From: Melioribacteraceae bacterium
GTDB taxonomy: Bacteria > Bacteroidota > Ignavibacteria > Ignavibacteriales > Melioribacteraceae
Assembly: GCA_021739765.1 (NCBI GenBank)
Contig: JAIPBD010000017.1
Span: 42,489-106,488, forward strand
DNA: 64,000 nt
Reading direction: 5' to 3'
The notes under the pieces: model-generated
Database searches by the model: none
Told to the model about the DNA's origin: nothing
What the model saw: only the letters and a program-made list of their open reading frames with translations
Made by a program: the position numbers and the translations under genes
Part shown: one piece after another, positions 1-9,277 of the stretch
Layout of the letters: each line of letters begins with the position of its first letter
How positions within the stretch are numbered: position 1 is the first letter of the stretch

Positions 1-1
1 G

Positions 2-445
2 AGAAAAAAAGAATATATTGAAAAATTAAAGTCACACATCGGAAGTTGGCTTGAGAGAAATCCTCAAAATGACTATAAGTGGAAGGAATATATTGTTGCC
101 GCTCCCGATTTATTTGAACTCCTTTGTAAATTAGAGGAAGAAGATATACCTGCCGAAACAAAAGTTGGCATTGAAACAGCGATCAACTATTTTATTTCAC
201 CATTTGATATCATTCCCGAGGCAGTGATCGGTCCTTTGGGTTACATTGATGATGTTTCCGTCGCAGCCAATGCCTTAAAAAATACTTTCCCTCAAGTTTC
301 TAAGGAGACTGTATTGAGCCATTGGAAAGGTGAGGCTGATATCTTTGATCTTATCGAACGTATTACCGGTGATATTAGCGAAATGATTGACGCAAGCATC
401 TGGGAACATATAACTAAGAGGCTTGTTAACTACCAAACACCTTAA
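2..445 (+). CDS. YkvA/DUF1232 domain protein, 5' end outside the window
   Basis: The reading frame is open from base 2 with no start codon before the window edge, so only the C-terminal part (about 147 residues) is visible. The hydrophobic segment INYFISPFDIIPEAV followed by GPLGYIDD is the hallmark of the YkvA/DUF1232 family, small proteins with one membrane-associated segment and no known reaction. The remaining C-terminus is helical and charged. The gene ends 24 bp before a strong terminator, so it is probably the last gene of its transcript. The family call is fairly certain; the function is unknown, and the missing N-terminus could carry another domain. Confidence 0.8.
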   Translation, partial: RKKEYIEKLKSHIGSWLERNPQNDYKWKEYIVAAPDLFELLCKLEEEDIPAETKVGIETAINYFISPFDIIPEAVIGPLGYIDDVSVAANALKNTFPQVSKETVLSHWKGEADIFDLIERITGDISEMIDASIWEHITKRLVNYQTP

Positions 446-468
446 GTTAGAAAGAAATTAATATTATT

Positions 469-496
469 AAAAAGCTGCGTTTACGCGGCTTTTTTG
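469..496 (+). terminator. Intrinsic terminator after the YkvA gene
   Basis: The arms AAAAGCTGCG and CGCGGCTTTT pair through 10 positions (one G-T) around a TTTA loop and run into a T tract at 490-495. It closes the upstream transcript and separates it from the thioredoxin gene. Confidence 0.85.
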
Positions 497-524
497 TTAT
501 TTGATCAGATTTGGATTTACATAT

Positions 525-1292
525 ATGAAAAACTTTATTTTTATGCTGGTTTTACTCACGATTTCAGTACAAGCGGCTGACCTTAAATGGTACTCTTATA
601 ATGAGGCGTTAAAAATAGCCGAATCTGAAAATAAATATATAATGATTGATTTTTACACCGACTGGTGCACCTGGTGTAAAAAAATGGATTCTGATGTTTT
701 TCAAGATGACGATATAAGTAAAAAATTGAAAGAAAATTTTGTGCTCGTAAAACTGAATCCTGAGAAAAGCGGAGAATTACAATATAAAAACCAGACTTAT
801 ACAAATCAGCAATTTGCCGCTGCATGTGGTGTGCGTGGATTTCCGGCAATTGCATTTTTCGATATTAATGAAAATTTTATCGACATTATTCCCGGTTATC
901 GAGATTCCGACGCTTTTATGGATGTATTAAATTTTATCGAATCCGAAGAATTTTTGAAATACCCTTATCAAGTATTTGAAATAAAAACTCAACTAAGTCA
1001 AAAATTAAAAAAGGATAAAACAAATCCCGAAATTAATTTTGTTTTGGGATTTTTATTACTCGATTTTGCAACTGATTTGGATGAGATTGAAAGAAATTTG
1101 GAATATGCCTCAAAAAGTGAAAGTTTGTCAGATGAAGTTTCCGTTGCGGAATATTTTTTTATGAAACGAAAAGGAATTGAAGTTCCGAAAGATCATTTTT
1201 CTGAAAAAATGGCGGCTAAAAATGAAGAGGAACTGAAAATTTTTGTGCACGAAAAAATTCGTGACTTAATTCAAAAACATCTGCAGACTTAG
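525..1292 (+). CDS. Periplasmic thioredoxin-like protein
   Basis: The start is set at the ATG at 525 rather than the in-frame TTG at 501, because the signal peptide (MKNFIFMLVLLTISVQAA, cleavage after about residue 18) begins there. A thioredoxin fold follows, with the redox motif WCTWC (Cys48 and Cys51) after the beta strand IMIDFYTDW, and the cis-proline region RGFPAIAFFD near residue 110. This is the thioredoxin_7/DUF255-like family of exported disulfide proteins. The last 90 residues are helical and charged and match nothing I recognise. It lies 18 bp upstream of the esterase-like gene and may share its transcript. The substrate cannot be deduced. Confidence 0.85.
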   Translation: MKNFIFMLVLLTISVQAADLKWYSYNEALKIAESENKYIMIDFYTDWCTWCKKMDSDVFQDDDISKKLKENFVLVKLNPEKSGELQYKNQTYTNQQFAAACGVRGFPAIAFFDINENFIDIIPGYRDSDAFMDVLNFIESEEFLKYPYQVFEIKTQLSQKLKKDKTNPEINFVLGFLLLDFATDLDEIERNLEYASKSESLSDEVSVAEYFFMKRKGIEVPKDHFSEKMAAKNEEELKIFVHEKIRDLIQKHLQT

Positions 1293-1310
1293 TTTTTAGT
1301 TATCCATACA

Positions 1311-2033
1311 ATGCAAGAACAATTTCATACGTGGTACACTCAATATTTGCATCGTGATTTCCACATGCTTGTTTTCGGGCACTCCGGTTTCCCCGTTATA
1401 TGTTTCCCCCCCGGAGGTGGCAGATATTATGATTTGAAAGATAATGGAGTTATAAATGCGTGTTCGCATTTAATAAATTCGGGCAGAATAAAACTTTATT
1501 GCCCTGATACGATTGATTCTCGGAGTTGGTTTAATTATTCAATACCCGCTAAAGAAAGAGTAGATTTATATTTACAGTACGAACAAGTAATTTTAAACGA
1601 TGTGATTGAATTTGCGAAATATGACAGCGGATTTGGAAATGTTGGCATGTTTGGCTTGGCTTTCGGCTCATTCAATGCGCTCAATATTTCGTTCAAATAT
1701 CCGGAAAAAATTGGATATTTATATGGAGTTTCAGGCTATTACGATATTAAACCTCATATTTACGGGTTTTATGACGAGAATTGCTATTACAACAATCCTT
1801 TTGATTACATTCCTAACCTTAATGATGCATATCAACTGGATTCATTAAAATGGATGGATATCGGATTCGGAGTGGGTGATTATGACATCGCAAAACCCGA
1901 TTCTGAGAAACTATCAGCACTGCTTTATAATAAAAAAATTATGCATCATATTGAATATTGGGAAAAGGGAAATCATTGCTGGGAAACGTGGCGCGAGTTT
2001 TCCCCAAAATTCCTTGCACGAATCAAATATTAG
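1311..2033 (+). CDS. Esterase-fold (PF00756-like) protein lacking the nucleophile Ser
   Basis: The 240-residue protein has the layout of small esterase D/enterochelin-esterase-like hydrolases: the strand and oxyanion turn VICFPPGGG (about 29-37), a strand LYCPDTIDS, a nucleophile elbow after the strand NVGMFG, and a C-terminal GNHCWETW carrying the presumed catalytic His. At the elbow the usual GxSxG reads GLAFG, so residue 117 is Ala (codon GCT, 1659-1661) instead of the nucleophilic Ser. The fold is probably kept but ordinary esterase activity is not expected. There is no signal peptide. It follows the thioredoxin gene by 18 bp. It could be a scaffold or binding protein, or use another residue. 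Confidence 0.7.
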   Translation: MQEQFHTWYTQYLHRDFHMLVFGHSGFPVICFPPGGGRYYDLKDNGVINACSHLINSGRIKLYCPDTIDSRSWFNYSIPAKERVDLYLQYEQVILNDVIEFAKYDSGFGNVGMFGLAFGSFNALNISFKYPEKIGYLYGVSGYYDIKPHIYGFYDENCYYNNPFDYIPNLNDAYQLDSLKWMDIGFGVGDYDIAKPDSEKLSALLYNKKIMHHIEYWEKGNHCWETWREFSPKFLARIKY

Positions 2034-2146
2034 AACGACATTTTAAATGTTAATATTTGCGTAGAAGGTAAATGAAATCTGGAAATCACCGCGTAATTTT
2101 TTTATGGATATAAACGATCGTAAATAATCTTAAAAAATTATATCAA

Positions 2147-4141
2147 ATGAATAAAATCAAATTTTTCAATATTGCCACGATCTATTTCTTCATTCTTCTA
2201 ACCATTTCTGCCCAACCAAAACTAGATAGTTTACTCAATTCGATGGATGGATTAAAACCATCCGAAAAAATTAATACGCTTACAGAACTTTGCTGGGAGT
2301 TTCGCAGCAGAAATCCAAGAAAAGCTATTAATTTCGGTTTAGAGGCGATTAAACTGATGGATCAGGGTGAACTGAGTGACTACAAATCCGAAACATTTAA
2401 TTTTCTCGGAGTGATTCACGGAAATTTGGGGAATTTGGATACTGCCTTCCATTATTATAATCGAGCTATGAATATCGCTCGCGATATTCAAGATTCTTTA
2501 CAAATCGCATATTCGTTAAACAACATTGGTGACCACTATTTCAAAAATGCATTATACTCTCTAGCGCTTCAAAATATTATGGAAGCTAATGAAATTTTTG
2601 AATTCATTGGTGATGAAAGAGGAATAGCTTATACATTGAATGATATTGGTGAGATTTATTTAAAACAGATGGATTATCCCAAGGCGATGGATTATTTCGT
2701 TCGATCCGGCGAATTAAGATTAAAAAATGACGATTCACGAGGTTACGCGAAATCTCTTATAAATCAAGCCGCGGCACAAATGCATTTAGGCGAAGATTCG
2801 TTGGCACTTTTTACGTACAACGATGCTCTCAAATATTGTCATATTTCTGATTATGTAAAAGGTGAGAGTTGGGTTTTAGCGGGAATGGGCGATGTATATT
2901 TTAGCCGTGGGAAGTTTGATCTGGCACTGGAAAAAAGACTGGAATCGCTGGAAATAGACCAATCGATCGAGAATAAGTATGGAGAGCTTATTAATTGCAA
3001 TCAGATTGGCGCTATTTATTTAGCGAAAAATAACATTGAAAATGCCGAAAAGTATTTATTAAGAGCTATGAATGAGAGTGAAAGCACCGGCCATTTGGAT
3101 CAATTAATGATAAGCCAGGATTTATTGCGTGAAGCTGCACTTCGTAAAAAAGAGTATAAAAGCGCCTATAATTATTTAGAATATTATGAATTGTTGAAAG
3201 ATAGTATTTATAGTCAAGATAATTCAAACAAGATCGCGGATCTGCAGACTACTTTTATAGCTGAAAAAAAAGAACGTGAAAATGATCTTCTCAAAAAGGA
3301 TATAGAATTCCAAAAAACTACAAGAAATTATTTATACATAATTGTTGGGATTATCGGTGTTGGTATTTTCCTCCTCGTAATTCGATTTAGACATGAAAAG
3401 AGAATAAATCAAAAGTTGTATGACGCGAATAACAGATTAAACGAACTCAATGCTCAAAAAGATAAATTGCTTTCCATAATTGGTCATGATCTAAAAAATC
3501 CAGCCGGTTCAATTCGTAGTTTCCTACAAACCCTAAATGAAGATTTTGATGAAATGGAAATTGAAGAAACGAAAGAGTGTCTTAAGTATTCTTACGAAGC
3601 CAGTACCAAACTTATTGAGTTGTTGAATGAACTTTTAGAATGGGGAAGTCTCAACCGTGGTTTGGTGGAAATCGAAGAATCGAACTTTGATTTAAATGAG
3701 GTTATAACTGGAATTAAAAATTTATTAAATCCAATTGCAAAAGAGAAACAAATTGAAATTATAACTGAATTTTGTGAACAAAATATTTATTCCGATAAAA
3801 ATATGATGAATACCGTTCTGAGAAATTTGATCAGTAACGCGCTCAAATTTACACACAGTGGCGGAAAAATAATTATTCGATGCGAATCAACAAAAAACGA
3901 AAATTTAATTTCTATTATTGACAATGGTGTAGGAATCAAAAAAGAATCATTTGAAGATATATTTAGGATTGATAAATCGACAAGTACTAAAGGCACAAAT
4001 GACGAAACCGGCACCGGACTGGGGTTACCTATATGTAAAGAGTTCGTTGAACGTTGTGGCGGTAAGCTTAAATTAAAATCGGAATTAGGTATAGGGAGTC
4101 AATTTACAATTCAGTTACCAAAACAATCGAAACTTACTTAA
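2147..4141 (+). CDS. TPR-repeat sensor histidine kinase
   Basis: Membrane-bound two-component sensor of 664 residues. Order: signal peptide (1-22, ending ISAQ), about seven tetratricopeptide repeats that should lie in the periplasm (45-350), a coiled coil, a transmembrane helix at about 395-413, a HisKA domain with H-box SIIGHDLKNP (His447), then HATPase with NLISNALKF, DNGVGI and GTGLGL. All catalytic motifs are intact. No response regulator is adjacent, so the partner must be elsewhere. Its 3' end overlaps the convergent kinase gene by 8 bp. It is paralogous to the two kinases that follow. The signal sensed is unknown; TPRs suggest a protein or peptide ligand. Confidence 0.88.
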   Translation: MNKIKFFNIATIYFFILLTISAQPKLDSLLNSMDGLKPSEKINTLTELCWEFRSRNPRKAINFGLEAIKLMDQGELSDYKSETFNFLGVIHGNLGNLDTAFHYYNRAMNIARDIQDSLQIAYSLNNIGDHYFKNALYSLALQNIMEANEIFEFIGDERGIAYTLNDIGEIYLKQMDYPKAMDYFVRSGELRLKNDDSRGYAKSLINQAAAQMHLGEDSLALFTYNDALKYCHISDYVKGESWVLAGMGDVYFSRGKFDLALEKRLESLEIDQSIENKYGELINCNQIGAIYLAKNNIENAEKYLLRAMNESESTGHLDQLMISQDLLREAALRKKEYKSAYNYLEYYELLKDSIYSQDNSNKIADLQTTFIAEKKERENDLLKKDIEFQKTTRNYLYIIVGIIGVGIFLLVIRFRHEKRINQKLYDANNRLNELNAQKDKLLSIIGHDLKNPAGSIRSFLQTLNEDFDEMEIEETKECLKYSYEASTKLIELLNELLEWGSLNRGLVEIEESNFDLNEVITGIKNLLNPIAKEKQIEIITEFCEQNIYSDKNMMNTVLRNLISNALKFTHSGGKIIIRCESTKNENLISIIDNGVGIKKESFEDIFRIDKSTSTKGTNDETGTGLGLPICKEFVERCGGKLKLKSELGIGSQFTIQLPKQSKLT

Positions 4142-6110
4142 TATTTATAGGAAGTTTAATCGTAACTTTGGTCCCGGTTCCTAAACCGGATTCCACAAAA
4201 ATCGAACCATCATGCCGTTCAATAAACTCTTTACATAAACTCAGACCTAAACCCGTCCCTTTTTCTCCCTCTGTACCTCGGTTCGATTTAATTTGTTCAT
4301 CTGTGAATAATTTGTTTTTAATCGAATCATCGATTCCAATCCCATTATCTTCTATTAAAATATAATTAAAAGCGAAATCTTTCCGAGACTCAATCCTAAT
4401 CACTCCACCTATCTTGCAAAACTTTATAGCGTTTGAAACAATATTCCGCATTATTATTTCCAACATTGCTTCATCAGCAACAAATGAGGAATTTTTAAGT
4501 ACTAACTCTATTTGAATCTTTTTCAATTCAATTTGCCTCGAAAAACTGACTAAAACATCCTCAATCATTAGGTTTAAGTTAATGTGAGTGGGTGAGTAAT
4601 CAATTTTTCCGGTTCGGAAAGCTGACAAGTAGAGTAAATTTTCGAGTAGGTGATAAGTGTTCTTAGTTAAATTGTACACATTTTGAATCGACTCATCTTT
4701 TTCAGCAGGAGAAATATCTTCACGCCGCAGCAAATCAATAGAACCAAGCAATACGTTAAACGGGCTTCGTAAATCATGCGCGATTATTGAGAACAATTTA
4801 TCCTTCGATTCATTTAATTTCGTTAATTCAATATTTAATTTACGATTTGTATGGAAACGCCAATAAATCACCAATGCGATCAAAAGAATTAGGATCAAAA
4901 CAATAAATAAAGTTTTACTCTTATTTTCCTCTAATAACAGGTTTTGATTTATAGAATCTAATTTTTGAGTAATTAAAAATCGATGCTGCACCTCGGCTAG
5001 AGTTTCAAATTGTTGCTTAGAATAGAGCGAATCATACGTATTTATAAATGTTGTGAAACTTTGCGATGCTGCTTGGAAATCATTCATATTCATATAAAAC
5101 CTTGCGTAGGTTTTGTATACATCAAGAATTTTTGTCGGCAATTCAAACTCAGTCGCTATTTTTAAGGCGGAATCCATTTCAATTTCGCCCATTTCTCTGT
5201 TATTCGTACTTGAGTATACGATCGCTTTCCCAAGTTTGTTATCAATCGTACCGAAGGGATGCGATCTTTCAATATTTAACTTTTCCGCATTTGTAAATAA
5301 TTTTAGGGCTTCTTCGTAATTTCCTTCGATCAAAAAAATACGTCCGATTCCAGTTAAACTATATGCGATGTACATTTTATTATCAATTTCCGAATGCAGT
5401 TCATACGATCGCTGGAAATATACTTTTGAAGAATCATAATTACCCATATCAAAATAAGTGAGTCCAATTTCCAACGTAGCGGAGGCGATACCTCGTTTAT
5501 CGTCTAATTTTTCCCTAATTTTAACGGCTTCGGTGAAATACTGAATTGATAGGTTATAATTTTTATTTAGTCTTTGAACTAATCCTAAATTTATAAAACT
5601 ATATGCAATACCGCGAGGTTCATTTAATTCTTGGAAGATATTCATCGATAATTCAGCGTATTCCAGCGCTAACGGTACGTTACCGGTTAAATAATATGCA
5701 TCACCAAGATTATTGTATGAATATCCGATTGTAGTTGTAATATTTGCTCTCAGACCATACTCCAACCCTTTTTGGAAGTATGGAATCGATTCCTTTATAT
5801 TATGTTTGTAGTGAATTAGCGCAACTCCAACGAAGTTATAAAACTCACCCAAATCCTCAACCATCCTAAATTGTTCACCTATTTTGATTGCTTCTTCACC
5901 TAATAAAATCGCCAGATCAGTATCCTTCTCACGGTTTAACCAACTCAATTTACTTAGTTGAATCGCTTGTTCCGTTGGCGATAATCCGTCAAGTTTTTTA
6001 TTAATACTGTCGGGTAATACTTGACCAAATGAGTCTATTGCTATAAAAACCATCAGCGTGAAAACGAGCAACAACTTGCAGATTATGGATTGAAGTAAAT
6101 TGGAACTCAA
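4134..6110 (-). CDS. TPR-repeat sensor histidine kinase
   Basis: A 658-residue paralogue of the flanking kinases on the opposite strand. It has an N-terminal signal sequence (to about residue 30, FGQ), about seven periplasmic TPRs (55-370), a transmembrane helix at 400-417, an H-box SIIAHDLRSP (His445), an N-box NIVSNAIKF and ATP-lid motifs DNGIGI and GTGLGLSL. The start codon is TTG at 6110, preceded by AAAGG at suitable spacing; the next in-frame Met would cut into the signal sequence. The gene is convergent with the upstream kinase (8-bp overlap) and divergent from the next kinase across about 200 bp. No response regulator lies nearby. Confidence 0.88.
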   Translation of the reverse strand: MSSNLLQSIICKLLLVFTLMVFIAIDSFGQVLPDSINKKLDGLSPTEQAIQLSKLSWLNREKDTDLAILLGEEAIKIGEQFRMVEDLGEFYNFVGVALIHYKHNIKESIPYFQKGLEYGLRANITTTIGYSYNNLGDAYYLTGNVPLALEYAELSMNIFQELNEPRGIAYSFINLGLVQRLNKNYNLSIQYFTEAVKIREKLDDKRGIASATLEIGLTYFDMGNYDSSKVYFQRSYELHSEIDNKMYIAYSLTGIGRIFLIEGNYEEALKLFTNAEKLNIERSHPFGTIDNKLGKAIVYSSTNNREMGEIEMDSALKIATEFELPTKILDVYKTYARFYMNMNDFQAASQSFTTFINTYDSLYSKQQFETLAEVQHRFLITQKLDSINQNLLLEENKSKTLFIVLILILLIALVIYWRFHTNRKLNIELTKLNESKDKLFSIIAHDLRSPFNVLLGSIDLLRREDISPAEKDESIQNVYNLTKNTYHLLENLLYLSAFRTGKIDYSPTHINLNLMIEDVLVSFSRQIELKKIQIELVLKNSSFVADEAMLEIIMRNIVSNAIKFCKIGGVIRIESRKDFAFNYILIEDNGIGIDDSIKNKLFTDEQIKSNRGTEGEKGTGLGLSLCKEFIERHDGSIFVESGLGTGTKVTIKLPINIK

Positions 6111-6312
6111 GAGTAGACCTTTTACATATCAAATAAACAAATTATCCCTAATTTAGCTAAAATTATTGTGAGAATTATGCCATTAGATAATAAGTTCTTC
6201 ATATCTTTATTATTTTCTGTACCAGAAATTCAAATTTATTATCACTGAATTAAATCCAATGTTGAGTTAAAATTAAGCAATCAGAAACAGCCATAAGCTT
6301 AAGGAAATATTG

Positions 6313-8586
6313 ATGAAAAAATTAGGAATTATTTACTTAGTATTAATTTCCTTTATGATCTCTGCATGTTCACAAGAACCTGATCCCACAATAAATTCCA
6401 CACTTGATGAGAAATTTGCGAATCTTCAGAATAGTTATTCCGATTCGGCAAATTTTCACAATTCTAAAGCAAAATTAATCGGGAATGAGCCAAACCCAAA
6501 CGCAAACAGATTTAAAGCACAATTGAAATATGTTGAAGGAGAATATTTCCTTCATAATTCGGAATTTTCAGCGGCAAAACAAAAGCTGGACTCGGCACTA
6601 ATTTTTGCAAACCAAGATAATGAGTTCGATATTATCGGTGAGATTTATTACAGTAAAGCCGGTTGTGAAAGGGGTCTTAATAATAACAGTCAAGCGATTA
6701 TTTTTTACAAGAATTCTGTAACTAACTTCAGCAAAACCGAAAATAAAATTAAACTCGGCCTTGCTTTAAATGGAGTAGGTTATCTTTATTGGGAATTCGC
6801 CAGATTTGATAGCGCTCTGGTTTATTTCGAAAAATCGGCTGAAGTAAAATCGAAATTACCTGATTTAGATAGCTATGCTACTACATTGAACAATATTGGT
6901 ACGGTCCACTATCATTGGGCCGGTTACGATAAAGCTTTAGACTATTTTACACGGTCTCTTGAAATTAAAAAGTTATTTGCCGAACACGACGGAACTGCTC
7001 TTATAATGGCAAATGTTGGTTTGATTTATAAGGAGACCGGACAGTACAACAAGGCACTTGAAACATTTAATGAATGCCTGCTTTATGCAGCCAAGGAGCC
7101 TTATAATACTACTTACGGCTATATCTATCATAATTTTGCATCGGTCTACCTTGCGCAAGTAAAGATTGACTCCGCTAAATATTATTTTAATAAATCTTTT
7201 CATGAATACGATTTAGCCGAAAATGACCCGGGAAAGATTATAGCGACAATGGGTTTGGGTGAATGTTTTCTTCAGCAAGGTGATATCGAAACCGCTGAGA
7301 GCCATTTTAGAACTATGCTCGATTTAGCTGGAAAAACAAACAATTCACTTCGAATCGCTGAGGCATATAAATTATTAGGAACAATAGAGGCTGAGAAAAA
7401 TAATACAAGCGGGGCTCAACTCTATTTTACGAAAAGTATTGAGATTGGGAAGAGTATTAATAAAGTAGAATTGCTGATGGATAATTATTTTTTACTCTCA
7501 ACACTGCTGGAAAAAGAAGAAAAGATCGGCTCCGCGTTTAACGCATTTAAAGAATATGAAAAATATAAAGAGATTATACGTAATAAAAATGTTGATCGAG
7601 AAATGGCCAAACTCCAGTATAGCATTGAATCCGAGAAACTTCTAAATACTATAGAAACCCAAAAATACGAAAATGAAAAACAATCCATATTTTTATATGG
7701 TTTGACGAGTTTTTCAATAATATTGATGGGTTTGATTTACGCATTATTTCGAGCTACCAGCCGAATGCGTTTACAAAATAAATCACTTGCAAATAATTAT
7801 ATATTGATAGAAAATCAAAAAGAAAAGTTAGAAAAGTTAAATTATGAGTTGAAAGAAGCTAATATTACAAAAGATAAATTTTTCTCAATTATTGCACATG
7901 ATCTAAAAAGTCCGTTTCAAATACTATTGTCAAATAGTGAATTTATTCTGGAAGATTTAAAAGAAATTCAAAATGAAGAAATATTACTACTCGCAGAAGG
8001 GATTCATGAAACCGCACGAAATACCTACAAACTTTTAGACAACTTACTTCAGTGGGCATTCGTTCAAAAGGGCAAAGTGGTTATGAAGATAGAACAAATT
8101 TCTTCCGGCGAGTTAGTCGCTGATTCTATATCAAGTGTGAAGGGTTCAGCAGATAAAAAGAATATTAGTTTGAATACAATTGCGGAAACAGATTGCAATT
8201 TCAAAACGGATAAAAATATGCTTGAATTTGTTCTCCGTAATTTAATATCAAACTCAATTAAATTTACTCCGGTAAATGGCCATGTGGATATTATAATCAA
8301 ATCTGATTCAGATTTTGTAGTCTTTAAAATACGTGACAATGGAATTGGAATGAATGAACAAAAAATCTCGGAACTATTTGATTTGAGTAAAACATCATCT
8401 CAACCGGGTACACAGAACGAAGCCGGAACAGGACTCGGACTTATTATTGTGAAAGAATTTATGGATAAACTTAACGGCAATATTGAAATTCAAAGCAAGG
8501 AAGGGCATGGAACCACTTTTACTTTGCAAATACCAAATCAATCGACGATTATTCTTGATAACACCTTGAATTCAATTCCAGCTTGA
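6313..8586 (+). CDS. TPR-repeat sensor histidine kinase with lipoprotein-type N-terminus
   Basis: 757 residues from the ATG at 6313, chosen over the TTG directly before it because AAGGA lies 11 bases upstream. The N-terminus ends in a lipobox (MISAC, Cys19), unlike its two paralogues. Then come about eight TPRs, a long coiled coil, a transmembrane helix near 458-478, H-box SIIAHDLKSP (His529), N-box NLISNSIKF, DNGIGM and GTGLGLII. A lipidated N-terminus together with an internal membrane helix would tether both ends of the TPR domain to the inner membrane; this is an inference. It is the last of three related kinases and has no partner regulator next to it. Confidence 0.85.
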   Translation: MKKLGIIYLVLISFMISACSQEPDPTINSTLDEKFANLQNSYSDSANFHNSKAKLIGNEPNPNANRFKAQLKYVEGEYFLHNSEFSAAKQKLDSALIFANQDNEFDIIGEIYYSKAGCERGLNNNSQAIIFYKNSVTNFSKTENKIKLGLALNGVGYLYWEFARFDSALVYFEKSAEVKSKLPDLDSYATTLNNIGTVHYHWAGYDKALDYFTRSLEIKKLFAEHDGTALIMANVGLIYKETGQYNKALETFNECLLYAAKEPYNTTYGYIYHNFASVYLAQVKIDSAKYYFNKSFHEYDLAENDPGKIIATMGLGECFLQQGDIETAESHFRTMLDLAGKTNNSLRIAEAYKLLGTIEAEKNNTSGAQLYFTKSIEIGKSINKVELLMDNYFLLSTLLEKEEKIGSAFNAFKEYEKYKEIIRNKNVDREMAKLQYSIESEKLLNTIETQKYENEKQSIFLYGLTSFSIILMGLIYALFRATSRMRLQNKSLANNYILIENQKEKLEKLNYELKEANITKDKFFSIIAHDLKSPFQILLSNSEFILEDLKEIQNEEILLLAEGIHETARNTYKLLDNLLQWAFVQKGKVVMKIEQISSGELVADSISSVKGSADKKNISLNTIAETDCNFKTDKNMLEFVLRNLISNSIKFTPVNGHVDIIIKSDSDFVVFKIRDNGIGMNEQKISELFDLSKTSSQPGTQNEAGTGLGLIIVKEFMDKLNGNIEIQSKEGHGTTFTLQIPNQSTIILDNTLNSIPA

Positions 8587-8640
8587 TTTTGGTACACATG
8601 TCAATTCTGTGTAAAATAGATCCTCATTTACATAATTGTG

Positions 8641-8671
8641 TTGGATATTATTAATAACTTCTATAAATTTG
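8641..8671 (+). promoter_or_regulatory. Candidate Bacteroidota-type promoter for the cold-shock gene
   Basis: TAAATTTG at 8664-8671 fits the TAnnTTTG -7 element described for Bacteroidota, with TTG at 8641-8643 about 20 bases upstream as a partial -33 element. It would give a leader of about 130 nt ahead of the cold-shock gene. This is motif evidence only. Confidence 0.4.
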
Positions 8672-8698
8672 TGAAAGGTTGTATCTTAAAAATATTAA

Positions 8699-8714
8699 AA
8701 CCACTTCGGTGGTT
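8699..8714 (+). promoter_or_regulatory. UUCG-tetraloop hairpin in the cold-shock leader
   Basis: AACCAC-TTCG-GTGGTT forms a perfect 6-bp stem capped by the very stable C(UUCG)G tetraloop. No T run follows, so it is not an ordinary terminator. It lies in the untranslated leader about 95 nt before the start codon, where cold-shock mRNAs often carry stability or temperature-responsive structure. Confidence 0.5.
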
Positions 8715-8808
8715 GTTGCAGTTGTAGAAGTAGAAGTAATTCAAAAATCTCCCGCAGTTTTTTAGATCCCTGTCACAATTATTAACAATTTACAAAGGAG
8801 CATCTGTT

Positions 8809-9024
8809 ATGGCAGAGCGCAAACAAGGATCTGTTAAATGGTTTAACAGTACAAAAGGTTTTGGTTTTATTCAACAAGAAAGCGGCGAGGATGATGTATT
8901 CGTACATTTCAAGTCTATTATTGGTGATGGCTACAAATCATTAGAAGAAAATGATAAAGTTGAGTATTCTGTTACTGAAGGCGCAAAAGGTTTACAAGCG
9001 TCTGATGTGAAATTAATCAACTAA
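8809..9024 (+). CDS. Cold-shock domain protein (CspA family)
   Basis: 71 residues, the usual length for a single cold-shock domain. The RNA-binding motifs are present: [12 protein letters not shown] (RNP1) and DDVFVHF (RNP2). Such proteins bind single-stranded RNA and DNA and melt RNA structure, acting as chaperones in the cytoplasm. The start has a good ribosome site (AAAGGAG, 11 bases upstream). It is a single-gene unit with a leader of over 100 nt containing a tetraloop hairpin and a terminator directly after the stop. Which csp paralogue it is cannot be told. Confidence 0.95.
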   Translation: MAERKQGSVKWFNSTKGFGFIQQESGEDDVFVHFKSIIGDGYKSLEENDKVEYSVTEGAKGLQASDVKLIN

Positions 9025-9046
9025 GATTAGATTAATTTTATTATTG

Positions 9047-9075
9047 AATCCCGGCAATTTGTCGGGATTTTTTAT
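9047..9075 (+). terminator. Intrinsic terminator of the cold-shock gene
   Basis: The arms AATCCCG and CGGGATT pair perfectly around a 9-nt loop and are followed by a T-rich run, 23 bases after the stop codon. Confidence 0.85.
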
Positions 9076-9163
9076 TTTAAATAGTCTGTCTCCAATATCT
9101 TAATTCCTCTGTTTCACATTCCACAAACAAAATTTCATCTAATCTTCCTTTCTGAGATAAAAT

Positions 9164-9194
9164 TTGACATTATTTGAGTTTTATTATGTATAAT
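9164..9194 (+). promoter_or_regulatory. Consensus sigma70-type promoter
   Basis: TTGACA (9164-9169) and TATAAT (9189-9194) are both perfect hexamers, 19 bases apart. The start of transcription would be near 9201, giving a leader of about 77 nt before the small Lys-rich ORF at 9278. The spacing is two bases longer than the optimum, so strength is uncertain. Confidence 0.5.
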
Positions 9195-9277
9195 GCATCA
9201 ATCGGGATTGTAAATAAATTCTGATTAGTCAAATAATTAATTTCCTATGACCGATTTAATTACACAAAGGTGTTAAA

